Shown piece by piece: positions 31,245 through 40,433 of a DNA stretch of 64,000 bases. Made by a program: the position numbers and the translations under genes. This stretch comes from UBA4416 sp943362175. GTDB taxonomy: Bacteria; Bacteroidota; Bacteroidia; B-17B0; Aurantibacillaceae. The stretch is taken from positions 62,001 to 126,000 of the forward strand of contig CALRIU020000012.1 of the NCBI GenBank assembly GCA_943362175.1, written 5' to 3'. The notes beneath the pieces are model-generated. The model saw only the letters and a program-made list of their open reading frames with translations, was not told the DNA's origin and ran no database searches. The first letter of the stretch is position 1, and each line of letters begins with the position of its first letter.

Positions 31245-33269
31245 ATGTCTTTTCAGCTTATTTCAGAATTTCAGCCGACAGGCGACCAGCCGACCGCCAT
31301 TCAACAACTGGTAGATGGCATTAACTCCAATACAAAACACCAGGTACTCCTGGGGGTGACGGGTTCCGGAAAAACCTTTACAGCAGCCAATGTAATTCAG
31401 CAGGTGAACAAACCCACCCTAATCCTGAGTCATAACAAAACGCTGGCAGCGCAGCTCTACAGCGAGTTCAAGCAATTCTTTCCCAACAATGCAGTGGAGT
31501 ATTTTGTGAGCTACTACGATTATTACCAGCCGGAGGCTTACCTGCCGACCACGGGAACCTATATTGAGAAAGACCTCCAGATCAATGATGAGATCGAAAA
31601 GCTGAGGATCAGCGCCTCTTCTGCGCTCTTGTCGGGGAGGAGGGATGTGATTGTGATCTGCTCCGTGTCCTGTATTTATGGTATCGGGAATCCTACGGAT
31701 TTCCGGAAAAATATTATTTCCCTGGAAAAAGGGCAGGTGATCTCCCGTAATAAATTACTGCACATGCTCGTTGGAGCCTTGTACTCGAGGACCACGGCAG
31801 ACTTTAACCGCAGTACCTTTCGGGTAAAAGGAGATACGGTAGACGTGAATTTGTCTTATGCCGATTACAGTGTGCGCGTGAGCTTTTTCGGTGATGAAAT
31901 AGAAAGTATCGAAACCTTCGATACGCCATCCGGTACAGTGATCCAGAAATTCGACTCGTTTAATATTTACCCGGCAAACATCTTCGTAACGGCTCCGGGA
32001 ACGATCCAGAATGCGATGCAGCAGATCCAGGAAGACCTGGAAAAGCATGTGGCATTTTTCAAGTCGCAGGGCAAGGAGCTGGAAGCCAAACGCATTGAAG
32101 AGCGTGTGAACTACGATCTGGAGATGATGCGCGAGCTTGGCTATTGCAGCGGTATCGAGAACTATTCCCGTTACATGGACGGACGATTGCCGGGAACGCG
32201 CCCCTTCTGCCTCATGGATTATTTTCCTTCCGATTTCCTGCTGATGGTGGATGAAAGCCACGTGACAATTCCACAGATCGGTGCCATGTTTGGCGGTGAC
32301 TTATCGCGTAAGCAAAACCTGGTGGAATATGGTTTCCGCCTGCCTGCTGCATTGGACAATAGGCCCCTGAAGTTTGAAGAGTTTGAAGCTCTGACCAACC
32401 AGGTCATTTATATTTCCGCGACTCCGGCGGAATACGAGCTGGAAAAAGCGGAGGGCGTGATGGTGGAGCAGCTTATCAGGCCGACGGGCATTCTCGATCC
32501 GGTGATCGAAGTGAGACCGGTTGGTAACCAGGTGGATGACCTTTTGGATGAGATTCACAAAGTGGTGGAAAAAGATGAACGCGTCCTGGTGACGACGCTT
32601 ACCAAGCGTATGGCGGAAGAGCTCACCAAATACTTAGCCAAGCTGGGAGTACGCTGCCGCTACATCCACAGCGAGGTAGATACGCTGGACCGCATCGAGA
32701 TCCTGCGCCAGCTGCGTGTCGGCATGTTTGATGTGCTGATCGGAATTAACCTGTTGCGGGAAGGTCTGGATCTTCCGGAAGTGTCGCTGGTGGCGATTCT
32801 TGACGCCGATAAGGAAGGATTTTTAAGAAATGTGCGAAGCCTCGTTCAGACAACGGGTAGGGCAGCGCGTAATGTGAATGGCCGCGTGATCATGTATGCC
32901 GATAAAATGACGGACAGCATGAAACAGACCATTGATGAAACGCAACGCCGCCGCCAGAAACAGATCGAATACAACTACAAGCACGGCATTACACCGAAGC
33001 AGGCGGGCAAAAAAATGTTGTTGCAGCCAAACTCGGGTGTAGAGGTAACGGTAGACGGCAAGCTGGTAAAAGCCTATGTCGAGCCGGAAGAGATCAGCTA
33101 TGCTGCCGATCCTGTAACGCAGTACATGAGTGCGGAAGAGCTGAAAAAACAAATTACCAAGCTGAAAACAGCCATGCTCAGGGCGTCTAAAGAAATGGAC
33201 TTCATGGAAGCAGCACGCCTGCGTGACGAAATGTACGGACTGGAAAAACTCCTGGCGGATAAGAAGTAA
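31245..33269 (+). CDS. uvrB: Excinuclease ABC subunit B
   Basis: UvrB is the damage-verifying helicase of nucleotide-excision repair. The 674-residue length is normal. Motifs seen are Walker A GVTGSGKTFTAAN (38-50), the beta-hairpin region with SYYDYYQPEAYLP, DESH (Walker B), the GINLLREGLDLPEVSLVAILDADKEG helicase motif and QTTGRAARN. The C-terminal UVR domain has EELKKQITKLKTAMLRASKEMDF. ATG 31245 gives the usual MSFQLISEFQPTGDQP start. A TATCTTTA element ends only 4 bases before it, so the transcript may have almost no leader. Confidence 0.96.
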   Translation: MSFQLISEFQPTGDQPTAIQQLVDGINSNTKHQVLLGVTGSGKTFTAANVIQQVNKPTLILSHNKTLAAQLYSEFKQFFPNNAVEYFVSYYDYYQPEAYLPTTGTYIEKDLQINDEIEKLRISASSALLSGRRDVIVICSVSCIYGIGNPTDFRKNIISLEKGQVISRNKLLHMLVGALYSRTTADFNRSTFRVKGDTVDVNLSYADYSVRVSFFGDEIESIETFDTPSGTVIQKFDSFNIYPANIFVTAPGTIQNAMQQIQEDLEKHVAFFKSQGKELEAKRIEERVNYDLEMMRELGYCSGIENYSRYMDGRLPGTRPFCLMDYFPSDFLLMVDESHVTIPQIGAMFGGDLSRKQNLVEYGFRLPAALDNRPLKFEEFEALTNQVIYISATPAEYELEKAEGVMVEQLIRPTGILDPVIEVRPVGNQVDDLLDEIHKVVEKDERVLVTTLTKRMAEELTKYLAKLGVRCRYIHSEVDTLDRIEILRQLRVGMFDVLIGINLLREGLDLPEVSLVAILDADKEGFLRNVRSLVQTTGRAARNVNGRVIMYADKMTDSMKQTIDETQRRRQKQIEYNYKHGITPKQAGKKMLLQPNSGVEVTVDGKLVKAYVEPEEISYAADPVTQYMSAEELKKQITKLKTAMLRASKEMDFMEAARLRDEMYGLEKLLADKK

Positions 33270-33329
33270 CAGCTTCCCAAAGTGTAGAACTTTGAAAAAG
33301 CAACCAGGCTGCTTTGAATATTATCGCTC

Positions 33330-33914
33330 ATGAACGTTAAAACATATATCCTTCTATTGGCGCTCCTGTCAGGAGCATTCATTATTCTTCCCGTTCAGGC
33401 AAATGCGATTGAGCACTATCTGCAAGTAAAGGCAGACCTGGACTGGAAAGCCGTCGAAACAGAGTTTTATCGCCTGCTGAATGAGCTTCGCACTAGAAAG
33501 AAATTACAACCGGTGACGCCACATCAAGCGGTGTTGGACACCGCCGCCTTCGACCAGGCGCGGTACCTCAATAAGAAAGGCAGGCTGACGCACGATCAGA
33601 GTAACCGCAAAAAAGCAACGCCTTATAAGCGCGTTGAGTTTTATGGCGGTAGTTATACCATTGTAGGCGAGAACTGCATTGAGATCTTTCTGAATACACC
33701 CATGAAAACGAAGTATGCCAGAGAGCTGGTGACCGTTTCCACGGAAAAGGAAATTGCCGAAGCGCTTTTCCTGGGCTGGAAGCATTCTCCGGAACATTAT
33801 AAGAATATGATCACGCCCGAATACCGGGATGCGGGACTGGGCTATGCTTTCAACGAAAAAACACATCAATTATACTGCACTCAGGTGTTCGGAGGCTTTG
33901 TTCAAAAACGCTAA
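33330..33914 (+). CDS. Secreted CAP (SCP/PR1) domain protein
   Basis: The 194-residue protein has a signal peptide (to about residue 26, ending ANA) and a CAP domain. Key family positions are visible: LLNELRTRKKLQPV, AAFDQARYLNKKGRLTHDQ, a GEN motif (VGENCIEIF) and WKHSPEHYKNMITPEYRDAGLGYA. CAP proteins are secreted and functionally diverse; no bacterial reaction is firmly known. It is a single gene 36 bases upstream of prmC. Confidence 0.82.
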   Translation: MNVKTYILLLALLSGAFIILPVQANAIEHYLQVKADLDWKAVETEFYRLLNELRTRKKLQPVTPHQAVLDTAAFDQARYLNKKGRLTHDQSNRKKATPYKRVEFYGGSYTIVGENCIEIFLNTPMKTKYARELVTVSTEKEIAEALFLGWKHSPEHYKNMITPEYRDAGLGYAFNEKTHQLYCTQVFGGFVQKR

Positions 33915-33949
33915 GAACACATGTTTTACTCCTCAGCCATTTACAACCT

Positions 33950-34852
33950 ATGAAAATAGCATCCAATAAACTCTCAGCCCTCTATGAATTTTATAAATCG
34001 GAATTGTCGGGAATTTATGAGGCTGATGAGCTCTATGCTATTTTTGAGATCGTCTGCGAGAAGTACCTGAAATTTTCCAAAACGGATGTCCGGCAGCAGT
34101 TTGACGCCAATGTCAACCAATCCGATCTGATTCTGATGTACGATGCAGCTAAAGCCTTGAAAACAGGGCTTCCGGTGCAGTATGTTCTGAAAGAGGCCTA
34201 TTTCTACGATTCGTTTTTTGAGGTGACACCTGATGTCCTGATCCCAAGACCTGAAACGGAAGAGCTCGTGGATCTGATTCTAAAAACGGTTTCCGGTAAG
34301 GCCCAGGATTCCATAGCCTTTACTGAAAGTTCACTACTCGACATCGGAACCGGCTCCGGATGCATTCCCATTACTTTAAAAAAACACCTGCCTGGCATTC
34401 ACGCCTTTGGTGTTGATGTCTCCGAACCGGCCCTGGAAGTGGCCAGAAAAAATGCCCGCATACACCAGACGGTTGTTCATTTTCAGAACGCGGATATCCT
34501 GGCTTCGAATCCTTTTTCATCTTCCGGTTTCCATCTTCCATTTTCCATGATCGTTAGCAACCCTCCCTATATTGCCCACAGCGAAGCCGCTCAGATGGAG
34601 CAACGCGTGCTGGCGCATGAGCCGCACCTGGCGCTGTTTGTGGAGCATGACGATCCGGCTGTTTTCTATAAGCGGATCATCGACCTGTGTGAGAGCTGTT
34701 TAGCACCAGGCGGCTACCTGTTTTTTGAATTAAATCCTTTATTCGCAGTTGATATAAAAAACTATGCGGACCGCATTAATTTATTTAATTTTGCGGAGCT
34801 CATCGTAGATATGAGTGGAAAAAACAGATTCCTAAAAGCCCGGAAAAAATGA
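33950..34852 (+). CDS. prmC: Release-factor glutamine methyltransferase
   Basis: PrmC methylates the glutamine of the GGQ motif of RF1 and RF2. The 300-residue protein has a helical N-terminal domain, SAM motif I DIGTGSGCIP (131-140) and the substrate-binding NPPY (204-207). LIPRPETEELV (98-108) is also diagnostic of the family. The last four bases overlap the start of the TonB-like gene (ATGA at 34849-34852), so the two are translationally coupled. Confidence 0.95.
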   Translation: MKIASNKLSALYEFYKSELSGIYEADELYAIFEIVCEKYLKFSKTDVRQQFDANVNQSDLILMYDAAKALKTGLPVQYVLKEAYFYDSFFEVTPDVLIPRPETEELVDLILKTVSGKAQDSIAFTESSLLDIGTGSGCIPITLKKHLPGIHAFGVDVSEPALEVARKNARIHQTVVHFQNADILASNPFSSSGFHLPFSMIVSNPPYIAHSEAAQMEQRVLAHEPHLALFVEHDDPAVFYKRIIDLCESCLAPGGYLFFELNPLFAVDIKNYADRINLFNFAELIVDMSGKNRFLKARKK

Positions 34853-35631
34853 CCCGTTTAAGCCTTCTTTTTCTTTTTTTGTCCTCGTTTGTCATCGCGC
34901 AGGAAAAAATAGAAACGACCGTAGATATTGCTGCCAAAGCCAAAGGCGGAAAAGAGGATGTAGACTATGTTTTCCAGTCGCAGGTAATTTATCCCGATGC
35001 TCTCCTGAAACAGAAAAAAGCCGAAGATGTGGCTATTTACTTCACGGTGACCTCTAAAGGCGAGGTCAAAGACATTGAGTTCAAACAGGCTTATGATGAC
35101 GCGTTTAAGGCAGAAGCCAGGCGCCTGCTGCGTTATTTTATCTTTGAGCCGGCAAGGATTGGCGCCACGCCGGTAGCCAGCACTTCTTTCCTGTTGTTTA
35201 AGTTTAATCCCGATACCTATAAGAAATTTACGAAAGCCCGTGGCTTTGTGATTCCCAAAGACCAGCCTTTGTTTGATACCAGCTTTGTGATCCATGAGAG
35301 AGCCGATAAATCGCCGGAATACAGTAAAGGCGATAATGCCCTCCCGGAATTTATTCTTTCCAACCTGGAATATCCCGACCTGGCTGTCCGCCAGAATATC
35401 CAGGGAACCGTGGTGGTGAGCTTCGTTGTGGAGCCGAACGGTACCCTCAGCAATATGACAGCAGAAAAGGAATTCAACCAGCTCTGTACTGCCGAAGCTT
35501 TCCGGATCATGCGCGAAACAAAATGGAAGCCTGCCGAGAAAGACGGAAAAAAAGTGCGTTACAAATCAAAATATCCGATTGTATTTAACCTCAACAATAT
35601 TAACAAAGACAATTCCATGAGCGGCCAATAG
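34849..35631 (+). CDS. Energy transducer TonB-type protein with two TonB C-terminal domains
   Basis: The 260-residue protein has a cleavable-looking signal peptide (ending VIAQ) and two TonB C-terminal modules. The first spans about 30-120 (VYFTVTSKGEVKDIEF-like IYFTVTSKGEVK ... RRLLRYFIFEPA) and the second about 160-250 (VVVSFVVEPNGTLSNM ... FRIMRETKWKPA). There is no membrane anchor or proline-rich spacer as in classical TonB, so it may act as a periplasmic protein. Start overlaps prmC by 4 bases. Confidence 0.8.
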   Translation: MTRLSLLFLFLSSFVIAQEKIETTVDIAAKAKGGKEDVDYVFQSQVIYPDALLKQKKAEDVAIYFTVTSKGEVKDIEFKQAYDDAFKAEARRLLRYFIFEPARIGATPVASTSFLLFKFNPDTYKKFTKARGFVIPKDQPLFDTSFVIHERADKSPEYSKGDNALPEFILSNLEYPDLAVRQNIQGTVVVSFVVEPNGTLSNMTAEKEFNQLCTAEAFRIMRETKWKPAEKDGKKVRYKSKYPIVFNLNNINKDNSMSGQ

Positions 35632-35640
35632 CCCGTGATA

Positions 35641-35704
35641 ATTACGAATAGAGTACGAATGCCCTGCATAAACCCTGATTTGTATATTCGTATGGGTTCG
35701 TAAT
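35641..35704. repeat. Imperfect inverted repeat upstream of hutH
   Basis: ATTACGAATAGAGTACGAAT at 35641-35660 and TATTCGTATGGGTTCGTAAT ending at 35704 share eight outer and seven inner complementary bases. It lies between the TonB gene and hutH and may be a regulatory hairpin, a terminator without a T run, or a repeat unit. Confidence 0.45.
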
Positions 35705-35730
35705 CACTAAACAGACAATACAAAAATTAT

Positions 35731-37221
35731 ATGAACATTTATTCCATCTCTCCTGATAAACACATTACGCTTAACGACGTCCGCCGGATCCTGGAATCCA
35801 ATATGGTATTGGAGCTTTCAGCTACTGCCAAAACACAGATCACCGCTTGCCGCGATTACCTCGACCGGAAAATGGCCTCACAAAAAGAACCGATCTATGG
35901 GATCAATACCGGTTTCGGCTCGCTCTGCAATGTCATCATTCCCGATAACGAGCTTGGGCAATTGCAAACCAACCTCGTGATGTCTCACGCCTGTGGGATG
36001 GGCGATGAAGTGCCTTTGGAGATTGTGAGAATCATGCTCCTGCTTAAGATCCAGTCGTTATCTTATGGCAAAAGCGCCGTGCAGCTGGTAACGGTGGAGC
36101 GCCTGGTAGATATGTACAACCATAAGATCTACCCGATCGTATACCAGCAGGGCTCACTGGGAGCTTCCGGCGATCTGTCGCCGCTGGCGCACTTATGCCT
36201 GCCTTTGCTGGGTATGGGAGAAGTGAACTACCAGGGCAATAAGTATCCTGCTGATAAAGTGTTCAAAGAAACAGGATTGGAAACCATCACGCTGAAATCG
36301 AAAGAAGGCCTGGCCCTGCTGAACGGGACCCAGTTTATGGGCGCTTACGGCGTGTGGTGCCTTTTGAAATCGTTCCGCCTCAACCGCCTGGCGGACCTTG
36401 TAGGCGCTATTTCGCTCGATGCCTTCGACGGAAGAATAGAACCTTTCAAAGACCACATTCATATCATCCGCCCACACAAAGGACAATTGGAAACAGCACG
36501 CGCGATCCGTGAAAACCTTTCGGGCAGCGAGATCCTGGCGCAGCATAAAGTACAGGTGCAGGATCCCTATTCCTTCCGCTGCATTCCGCAGGTGCATGGT
36601 GCGACCAAAGACACCACGGCTTATGTGAGCTCCGTATTTGAAACGGAGATCAATTCCGTGACCGATAACCCAACCGTTTTTCCGGAAGAGGATGAAGTGA
36701 TCAGCGGCGGGAATTTCCACGGGCAACCCCTGGCGCTTGGCCTCGACTTCCTCGCCATTGCCATCGCTGAATTAGGTAACATCTCCGAAAGGCGCGTGTA
36801 TCAGCTTATTTCAGGCATCCGTAATCTGCCGGCTTTCCTGGTGGCGAAGCCGGGATTGAACTCCGGATTTATGATTCCGCAATACACAGCCGCCAGCATC
36901 GTGAGCCAGAACAAACAATTGTGTACGCCGGCCAGCATCGACAGCATTGTGTCGAGCAACGGGCAGGAAGATCATGTGAGCATGGGGGCCAATGCGGCTA
37001 CCAAATGTTTTAAAGTGATTGAGAATGTGGAGAAGCTCTTTGCGATAGAGCTCATGAATGCCTCGCAGGCCATTGAATTCAGAAAGCCATTAAAGTCGTC
37101 GCCAAAAATAGAAAGCCTGCTGGAATCGTACCGGAAGCTCATTCCTTTTGTGCAGGATGATAAGATCATGTACCAGGAGCTGGAAGCTTCCCTGCAATTT
37201 GTAAAAACACTGGCACTCTGA
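35731..37221 (+). CDS. hutH: Histidine ammonia-lyase
   Basis: HutH removes ammonia from L-histidine to give urocanate. The 496-residue protein has the self-forming MIO cofactor triad Ala145-Ser146-Gly147 in GSLGASGDLSPLAHL. The substrate-site motif SHACG (about 85-89) and QEDHVSMGAN near the C-terminus fit histidine rather than tyrosine specificity. The other hut genes are absent nearby, so a catabolic operon is not shown; flexirubin clusters can also contain lyases of this superfamily, but sequence features favour HAL. Its stop overlaps the next start by one base (TGATG). Confidence 0.9.
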   Translation: MNIYSISPDKHITLNDVRRILESNMVLELSATAKTQITACRDYLDRKMASQKEPIYGINTGFGSLCNVIIPDNELGQLQTNLVMSHACGMGDEVPLEIVRIMLLLKIQSLSYGKSAVQLVTVERLVDMYNHKIYPIVYQQGSLGASGDLSPLAHLCLPLLGMGEVNYQGNKYPADKVFKETGLETITLKSKEGLALLNGTQFMGAYGVWCLLKSFRLNRLADLVGAISLDAFDGRIEPFKDHIHIIRPHKGQLETARAIRENLSGSEILAQHKVQVQDPYSFRCIPQVHGATKDTTAYVSSVFETEINSVTDNPTVFPEEDEVISGGNFHGQPLALGLDFLAIAIAELGNISERRVYQLISGIRNLPAFLVAKPGLNSGFMIPQYTAASIVSQNKQLCTPASIDSIVSSNGQEDHVSMGANAATKCFKVIENVEKLFAIELMNASQAIEFRKPLKSSPKIESLLESYRKLIPFVQDDKIMYQELEASLQFVKTLAL

Positions 37222-37814
37222 TGTTAATGACGATGATGAAACGGCTGATAGGAATTTTATGTTGTTTGTTATTGGCAGTGCAGGTTTCACGGGCCTGCCA
37301 ATGCCCGCTGACATCGCTAAGCCAGGCAGAGCTCGATAAGTACGATATTATCTTTAAAGGTAAGGTTGACAGTGTGATGCTCCACGGAAAAAAAAGCGTA
37401 GCGGTATTCATAATCGATGAGCTCTACAAGGGTATGGTGGCAAAAGAGTTTACTCTGCTCTTTGATGATGAGGATGTGTGCAAGCTGGAGCTCAGGCCCG
37501 GCGATGAGTGGATCATCTATGCCAATTACCACCAGATCGATAACGCCAAACTGGACTTCTGCAGCCGTAGCCGTAAATTCATTAAAAATACCAAAGAAGA
37601 TTTCTTTGCAGAAACAACGGGCGTGTCCTACGAGGAAGAGCTCACATTCCTCCGGGAGAAGCTCGGTTTGCACAAGGTGCTGAAAGAAAACCCCAATAAG
37701 GCCATAGAAAACCGCAACATCCTGCCAAGCGCCAACCAGCTGATCATAGGCTTCCTCTGTTCCCTGGGCGGCTTATTCCTGTTCTACTGGCTTTTTAACC
37801 GATTTTTTAAATAA
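37221..37814 (+). CDS. Membrane-anchored netrin/TIMP-like (NTR) domain protein
   Basis: The 197-residue product starts with a signal sequence ending SRAC and the motif CQCPLTS typical of netrin-like or TIMP-like modules in Bacteroidota, with a further Cys pair (VCKLEL, FCSRS) later. Ile/Val-rich beta strands (KYDIIFKGKVDSV ... FIIDELYKG) follow. A C-terminal helix (LIIGFLCSLGGLFLFYWLF) anchors it. Function is unknown; TIMP-like modules inhibit metalloproteases in animals. It overlaps hutH by 1 base and precedes ppa by 15 bases. Confidence 0.6.
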   Translation: MLMTMMKRLIGILCCLLLAVQVSRACQCPLTSLSQAELDKYDIIFKGKVDSVMLHGKKSVAVFIIDELYKGMVAKEFTLLFDDEDVCKLELRPGDEWIIYANYHQIDNAKLDFCSRSRKFIKNTKEDFFAETTGVSYEEELTFLREKLGLHKVLKENPNKAIENRNILPSANQLIIGFLCSLGGLFLFYWLFNRFFK

Positions 37815-37829
37815 CAGAATTATACACAC

Positions 37830-38465
37830 ATGAAAGTTCAATTACACAAAGCACATCCCTGGCATGGCATCTCCTATGGCGAAAAAGCGCCTGAGATCAT
37901 TACCTCTTATATTGAAATGGTACCGGCCGATCAGATCAAATACGAGATCGACAAAGTATCCGGTTACCGCAAGGTAGACAGGCCACAGAAATTCTCGAAC
38001 ATTGTTCCGGCCTTATACGGCTTTGTCCCTCAAACCTTTTGTGGCGACTCGGTAGCCGAGCTGGCCAACCTGCGTACCAACCGGACCAGCATTGTAGGCG
38101 ACGGCGATCCGCTGGACATCTGCGTGCTTACAGAACGAAACATTACCAGCGGCGACATCCTGGTGGAGGCTATTCCTATCGGCGGTTTCCGGATGATCGA
38201 TAAGAACGAGGCCGATGATAAAATCATTGCCGTGATGGCCAAAGACGAAATCTACAGCCAGTGGAAAGACATTACCGATGCCCCGGAGCAGATCATCAAC
38301 CGCCTGAGGCACTATTTCCTGACCTATAAAAATATTCCGGGTGAGAGCAAGGCCATTGTGGAGATTACGGAGACCTACGGCAGGGAAGAGGCACATGAAG
38401 TAATCCGCCGTAGCATCGACGATTACAACAAAACCTACCGGTCGTATATGGACCTTGGGATGTAA
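37830..38465 (+). CDS. ppa: Family I inorganic pyrophosphatase
   Basis: The enzyme hydrolyses pyrophosphate to two phosphates and pulls biosynthetic reactions forward. The hallmark metal motif GDGDPLDICVL (Asp91, Asp93, Asp96) is present, with YGFVPQTFCGD upstream and KDEIYSQWKDI downstream. The length of 211 residues is longer than the E. coli form (~176) because of an N-terminal extension (HKAHPWHGISYGEKAPEI), as in the Bacteroidota/eukaryote-like subgroup. It may be co-transcribed with the NTR-like gene. Confidence 0.93.
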   Translation: MKVQLHKAHPWHGISYGEKAPEIITSYIEMVPADQIKYEIDKVSGYRKVDRPQKFSNIVPALYGFVPQTFCGDSVAELANLRTNRTSIVGDGDPLDICVLTERNITSGDILVEAIPIGGFRMIDKNEADDKIIAVMAKDEIYSQWKDITDAPEQIINRLRHYFLTYKNIPGESKAIVEITETYGREEAHEVIRRSIDDYNKTYRSYMDLGM

Positions 38466-38499
38466 GAGCCAACGCCGGTACATGCTAATCAAAAGCTGA

Positions 38500-38880
38500 A
38501 TGGATAAGCCTGAACTGATCAACGGTGAAATTGCCGATTACCATTACGGTGATGACGGGATTTTATATGCTTATTCCAAAAGTACCCTGCGTACGGTAAA
38601 AACGATTTCGGACAACATTGCTTTGGTAAAACGGATCACCGGCAATAAGACCGTGCCTCTCCTGATCTACTTAAGTGATTCGCCTGTTCCGGATAAGGAA
38701 ACGCGGCGTTTCTCCACAGAGCAATTGCCCAAGGTCTATAAGGCGATGGCCATGGTGTCGAAGCCAGGTCTCTCGAAGCTCATTATGAATCTCTTGTTCC
38801 GGTTCACAAAGCCGCCCATTCCGATGAAGTCTTTTACCAACGACCGCGAGGCCAGAGAGTGGCTCAGGCAGTATGTCTGA
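38500..38880 (+). CDS. STAS/SEC14-like domain protein (DUF7793-type)
   Basis: This 126-residue paralogue of the protein at 9622-10035 ends in the same pattern (PPIPMKSFTNDREAREWLRQY). The middle has VPLLIYLSDSPVPDKETRRF, the position of the loop seen as EDNTFSKEAREY in the paralogue. Cytosolic, function unknown. It follows ppa by 35 bases in the same direction. Confidence 0.6.
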   Translation: MDKPELINGEIADYHYGDDGILYAYSKSTLRTVKTISDNIALVKRITGNKTVPLLIYLSDSPVPDKETRRFSTEQLPKVYKAMAMVSKPGLSKLIMNLLFRFTKPPIPMKSFTNDREAREWLRQYV

Positions 38881-39072
38881 CAAGCCTTTTTAATCCTCTA
38901 ACCCGAATTTTTCCGGGCGTATCCTTTTTTATAGATGTTTTTAGAAAGTGTATGCCCAAAAGCCACATCCGTAAGACGAATCAGGTTATATTTCTGTTAA
39001 AAAATTATTTTTACCGGTTTTTTAGTATCTTAGGATCACAAAAATCCTTCACAAAGCATTAACCGAACATGT

Positions 39073-40380
39073 ATGAGGCAATTTCTTAGTGGTGTCATTT
39101 TCTTTCTTTGGGTAGCAACATCCTTCGCCCAAAAAAGCAATAAGCTCAGGATGGGAGAGAAGATCCCTTTTTCGAGGGTGACGGTAGTGAACCAGGATAA
39201 AAAGGAGACCAATATCGACCTGCCGAACAGCAAGGTGGCAAACGACCGTTTTGTTCTGGTTTATTTCTATTCCGCTGCAACTTCTGCCAAAGAGCTCATA
39301 GCCTTTAACAACGATGTTGAGAAGGTCCTCAATAAGTATGAAAATAACGCCTGCAAAGGTGCAGGGCAGATCGAATACGTGACCATTTGCGTAGAAAAAG
39401 ACTATGATAAATGGAAGACCATCTTATCGGAAACCAATTACAACAAATCGAAATTTACCGGCAAGAAAACCAACTACCAGGCCCGCGAAGGGCAAAAAGA
39501 TAAGGTGGTAGGCGCCTTTAAGGTAACGGAAATGCCCTCCCTGTTCCTGGTAAACCCTACAGGCCGCCTGTATCTTGAGACCGACAGCATCGATGTGCTT
39601 GAAAAAACATTCCAGAACATTTGCCGCATCAATTCCTTGTATTCCACGGCCGATATTTCGGGTAAGCTCCTCATCGGCGATAAGAAAAAATTACCGCTCA
39701 CCGAGCACAAGGTTTACCTCGTGAAAGGAAACAAGGATACCATCAACAATACCTCCACCGATAATTTCGGGGATTTCCGCTTCAAACAGGTAGACACCAC
39801 CCAGAACCTCAGCATCCACATCGAGCAGAACAGCAAGACCAAAGGAGGCCCGAAAGTCTTCCTGGCCAAGCAAAACGGAGAGCTGGTATCCGAGCTTAAA
39901 AAAAATGCCACCGGCAATTTCGAGTATAAGCTCTTACCGATTGATGTAGAGCGCCTCACAGAGATCGAGGAAGACGATGATATTACCGTGAAGTATAAAA
40001 AGTTCAACGCTACCACTAAAAAAGATCTTACAGTGACAGAGAATATTTATTACGAATCGGCGCAGTATACCATCTTAACGGAAGGGGAGATTGTGTTGGA
40101 TAAAGTACTGGCCATCTTAAATAATTATCCTTTGGTAAAGCTCGATGTGATCTCTCATACCGATGCGCTCGGCGATAACGCTAGCAACCTGAAGCTTTCG
40201 CAGAACCGCTCGAATGCCGTGATCGATTACCTGGTAGCCAAAGGCATCTCCCGCGACCGCCTGAAGGCCATCGGGAAAGGGGAGGCGGAGATCAGGAACC
40301 GTTGCCTGGATGGCGTGGAATGCTCCGACAAAGAACACGAGTACAACCGGCGCACGGAATTCAAATTCATGAGGAATTAG
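39073..40380 (+). CDS. Thioredoxin-fold / OmpA fusion, secreted
   Basis: After a signal peptide (to about residue 19, ending SFAQ) lies a TlpA/AhpC-like thioredoxin-fold domain (about 25-185) in which the redox CxxC is replaced: FVLVYFYSAATSAKEL. A beta-sandwich of the prealbumin-like type follows (about 190-265). The C-terminus (about 330-435) is an OmpA peptidoglycan-binding domain with DVISHTDALGDNASNLKLSQ and NAVIDYLVAKGISRDRL. It probably sits in the periplasm, tethered to peptidoglycan, as a non-redox thioredoxin-fold binding protein. Confidence 0.78.
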   Translation: MRQFLSGVIFFLWVATSFAQKSNKLRMGEKIPFSRVTVVNQDKKETNIDLPNSKVANDRFVLVYFYSAATSAKELIAFNNDVEKVLNKYENNACKGAGQIEYVTICVEKDYDKWKTILSETNYNKSKFTGKKTNYQAREGQKDKVVGAFKVTEMPSLFLVNPTGRLYLETDSIDVLEKTFQNICRINSLYSTADISGKLLIGDKKKLPLTEHKVYLVKGNKDTINNTSTDNFGDFRFKQVDTTQNLSIHIEQNSKTKGGPKVFLAKQNGELVSELKKNATGNFEYKLLPIDVERLTEIEEDDDITVKYKKFNATTKKDLTVTENIYYESAQYTILTEGEIVLDKVLAILNNYPLVKLDVISHTDALGDNASNLKLSQNRSNAVIDYLVAKGISRDRLKAIGKGEAEIRNRCLDGVECSDKEHEYNRRTEFKFMRN

Positions 40381-40433
40381 TCCCGATTATTTGATACATT
40401 TACCGGAAACGTAGTCTGTCTTTCGGGAGCACC

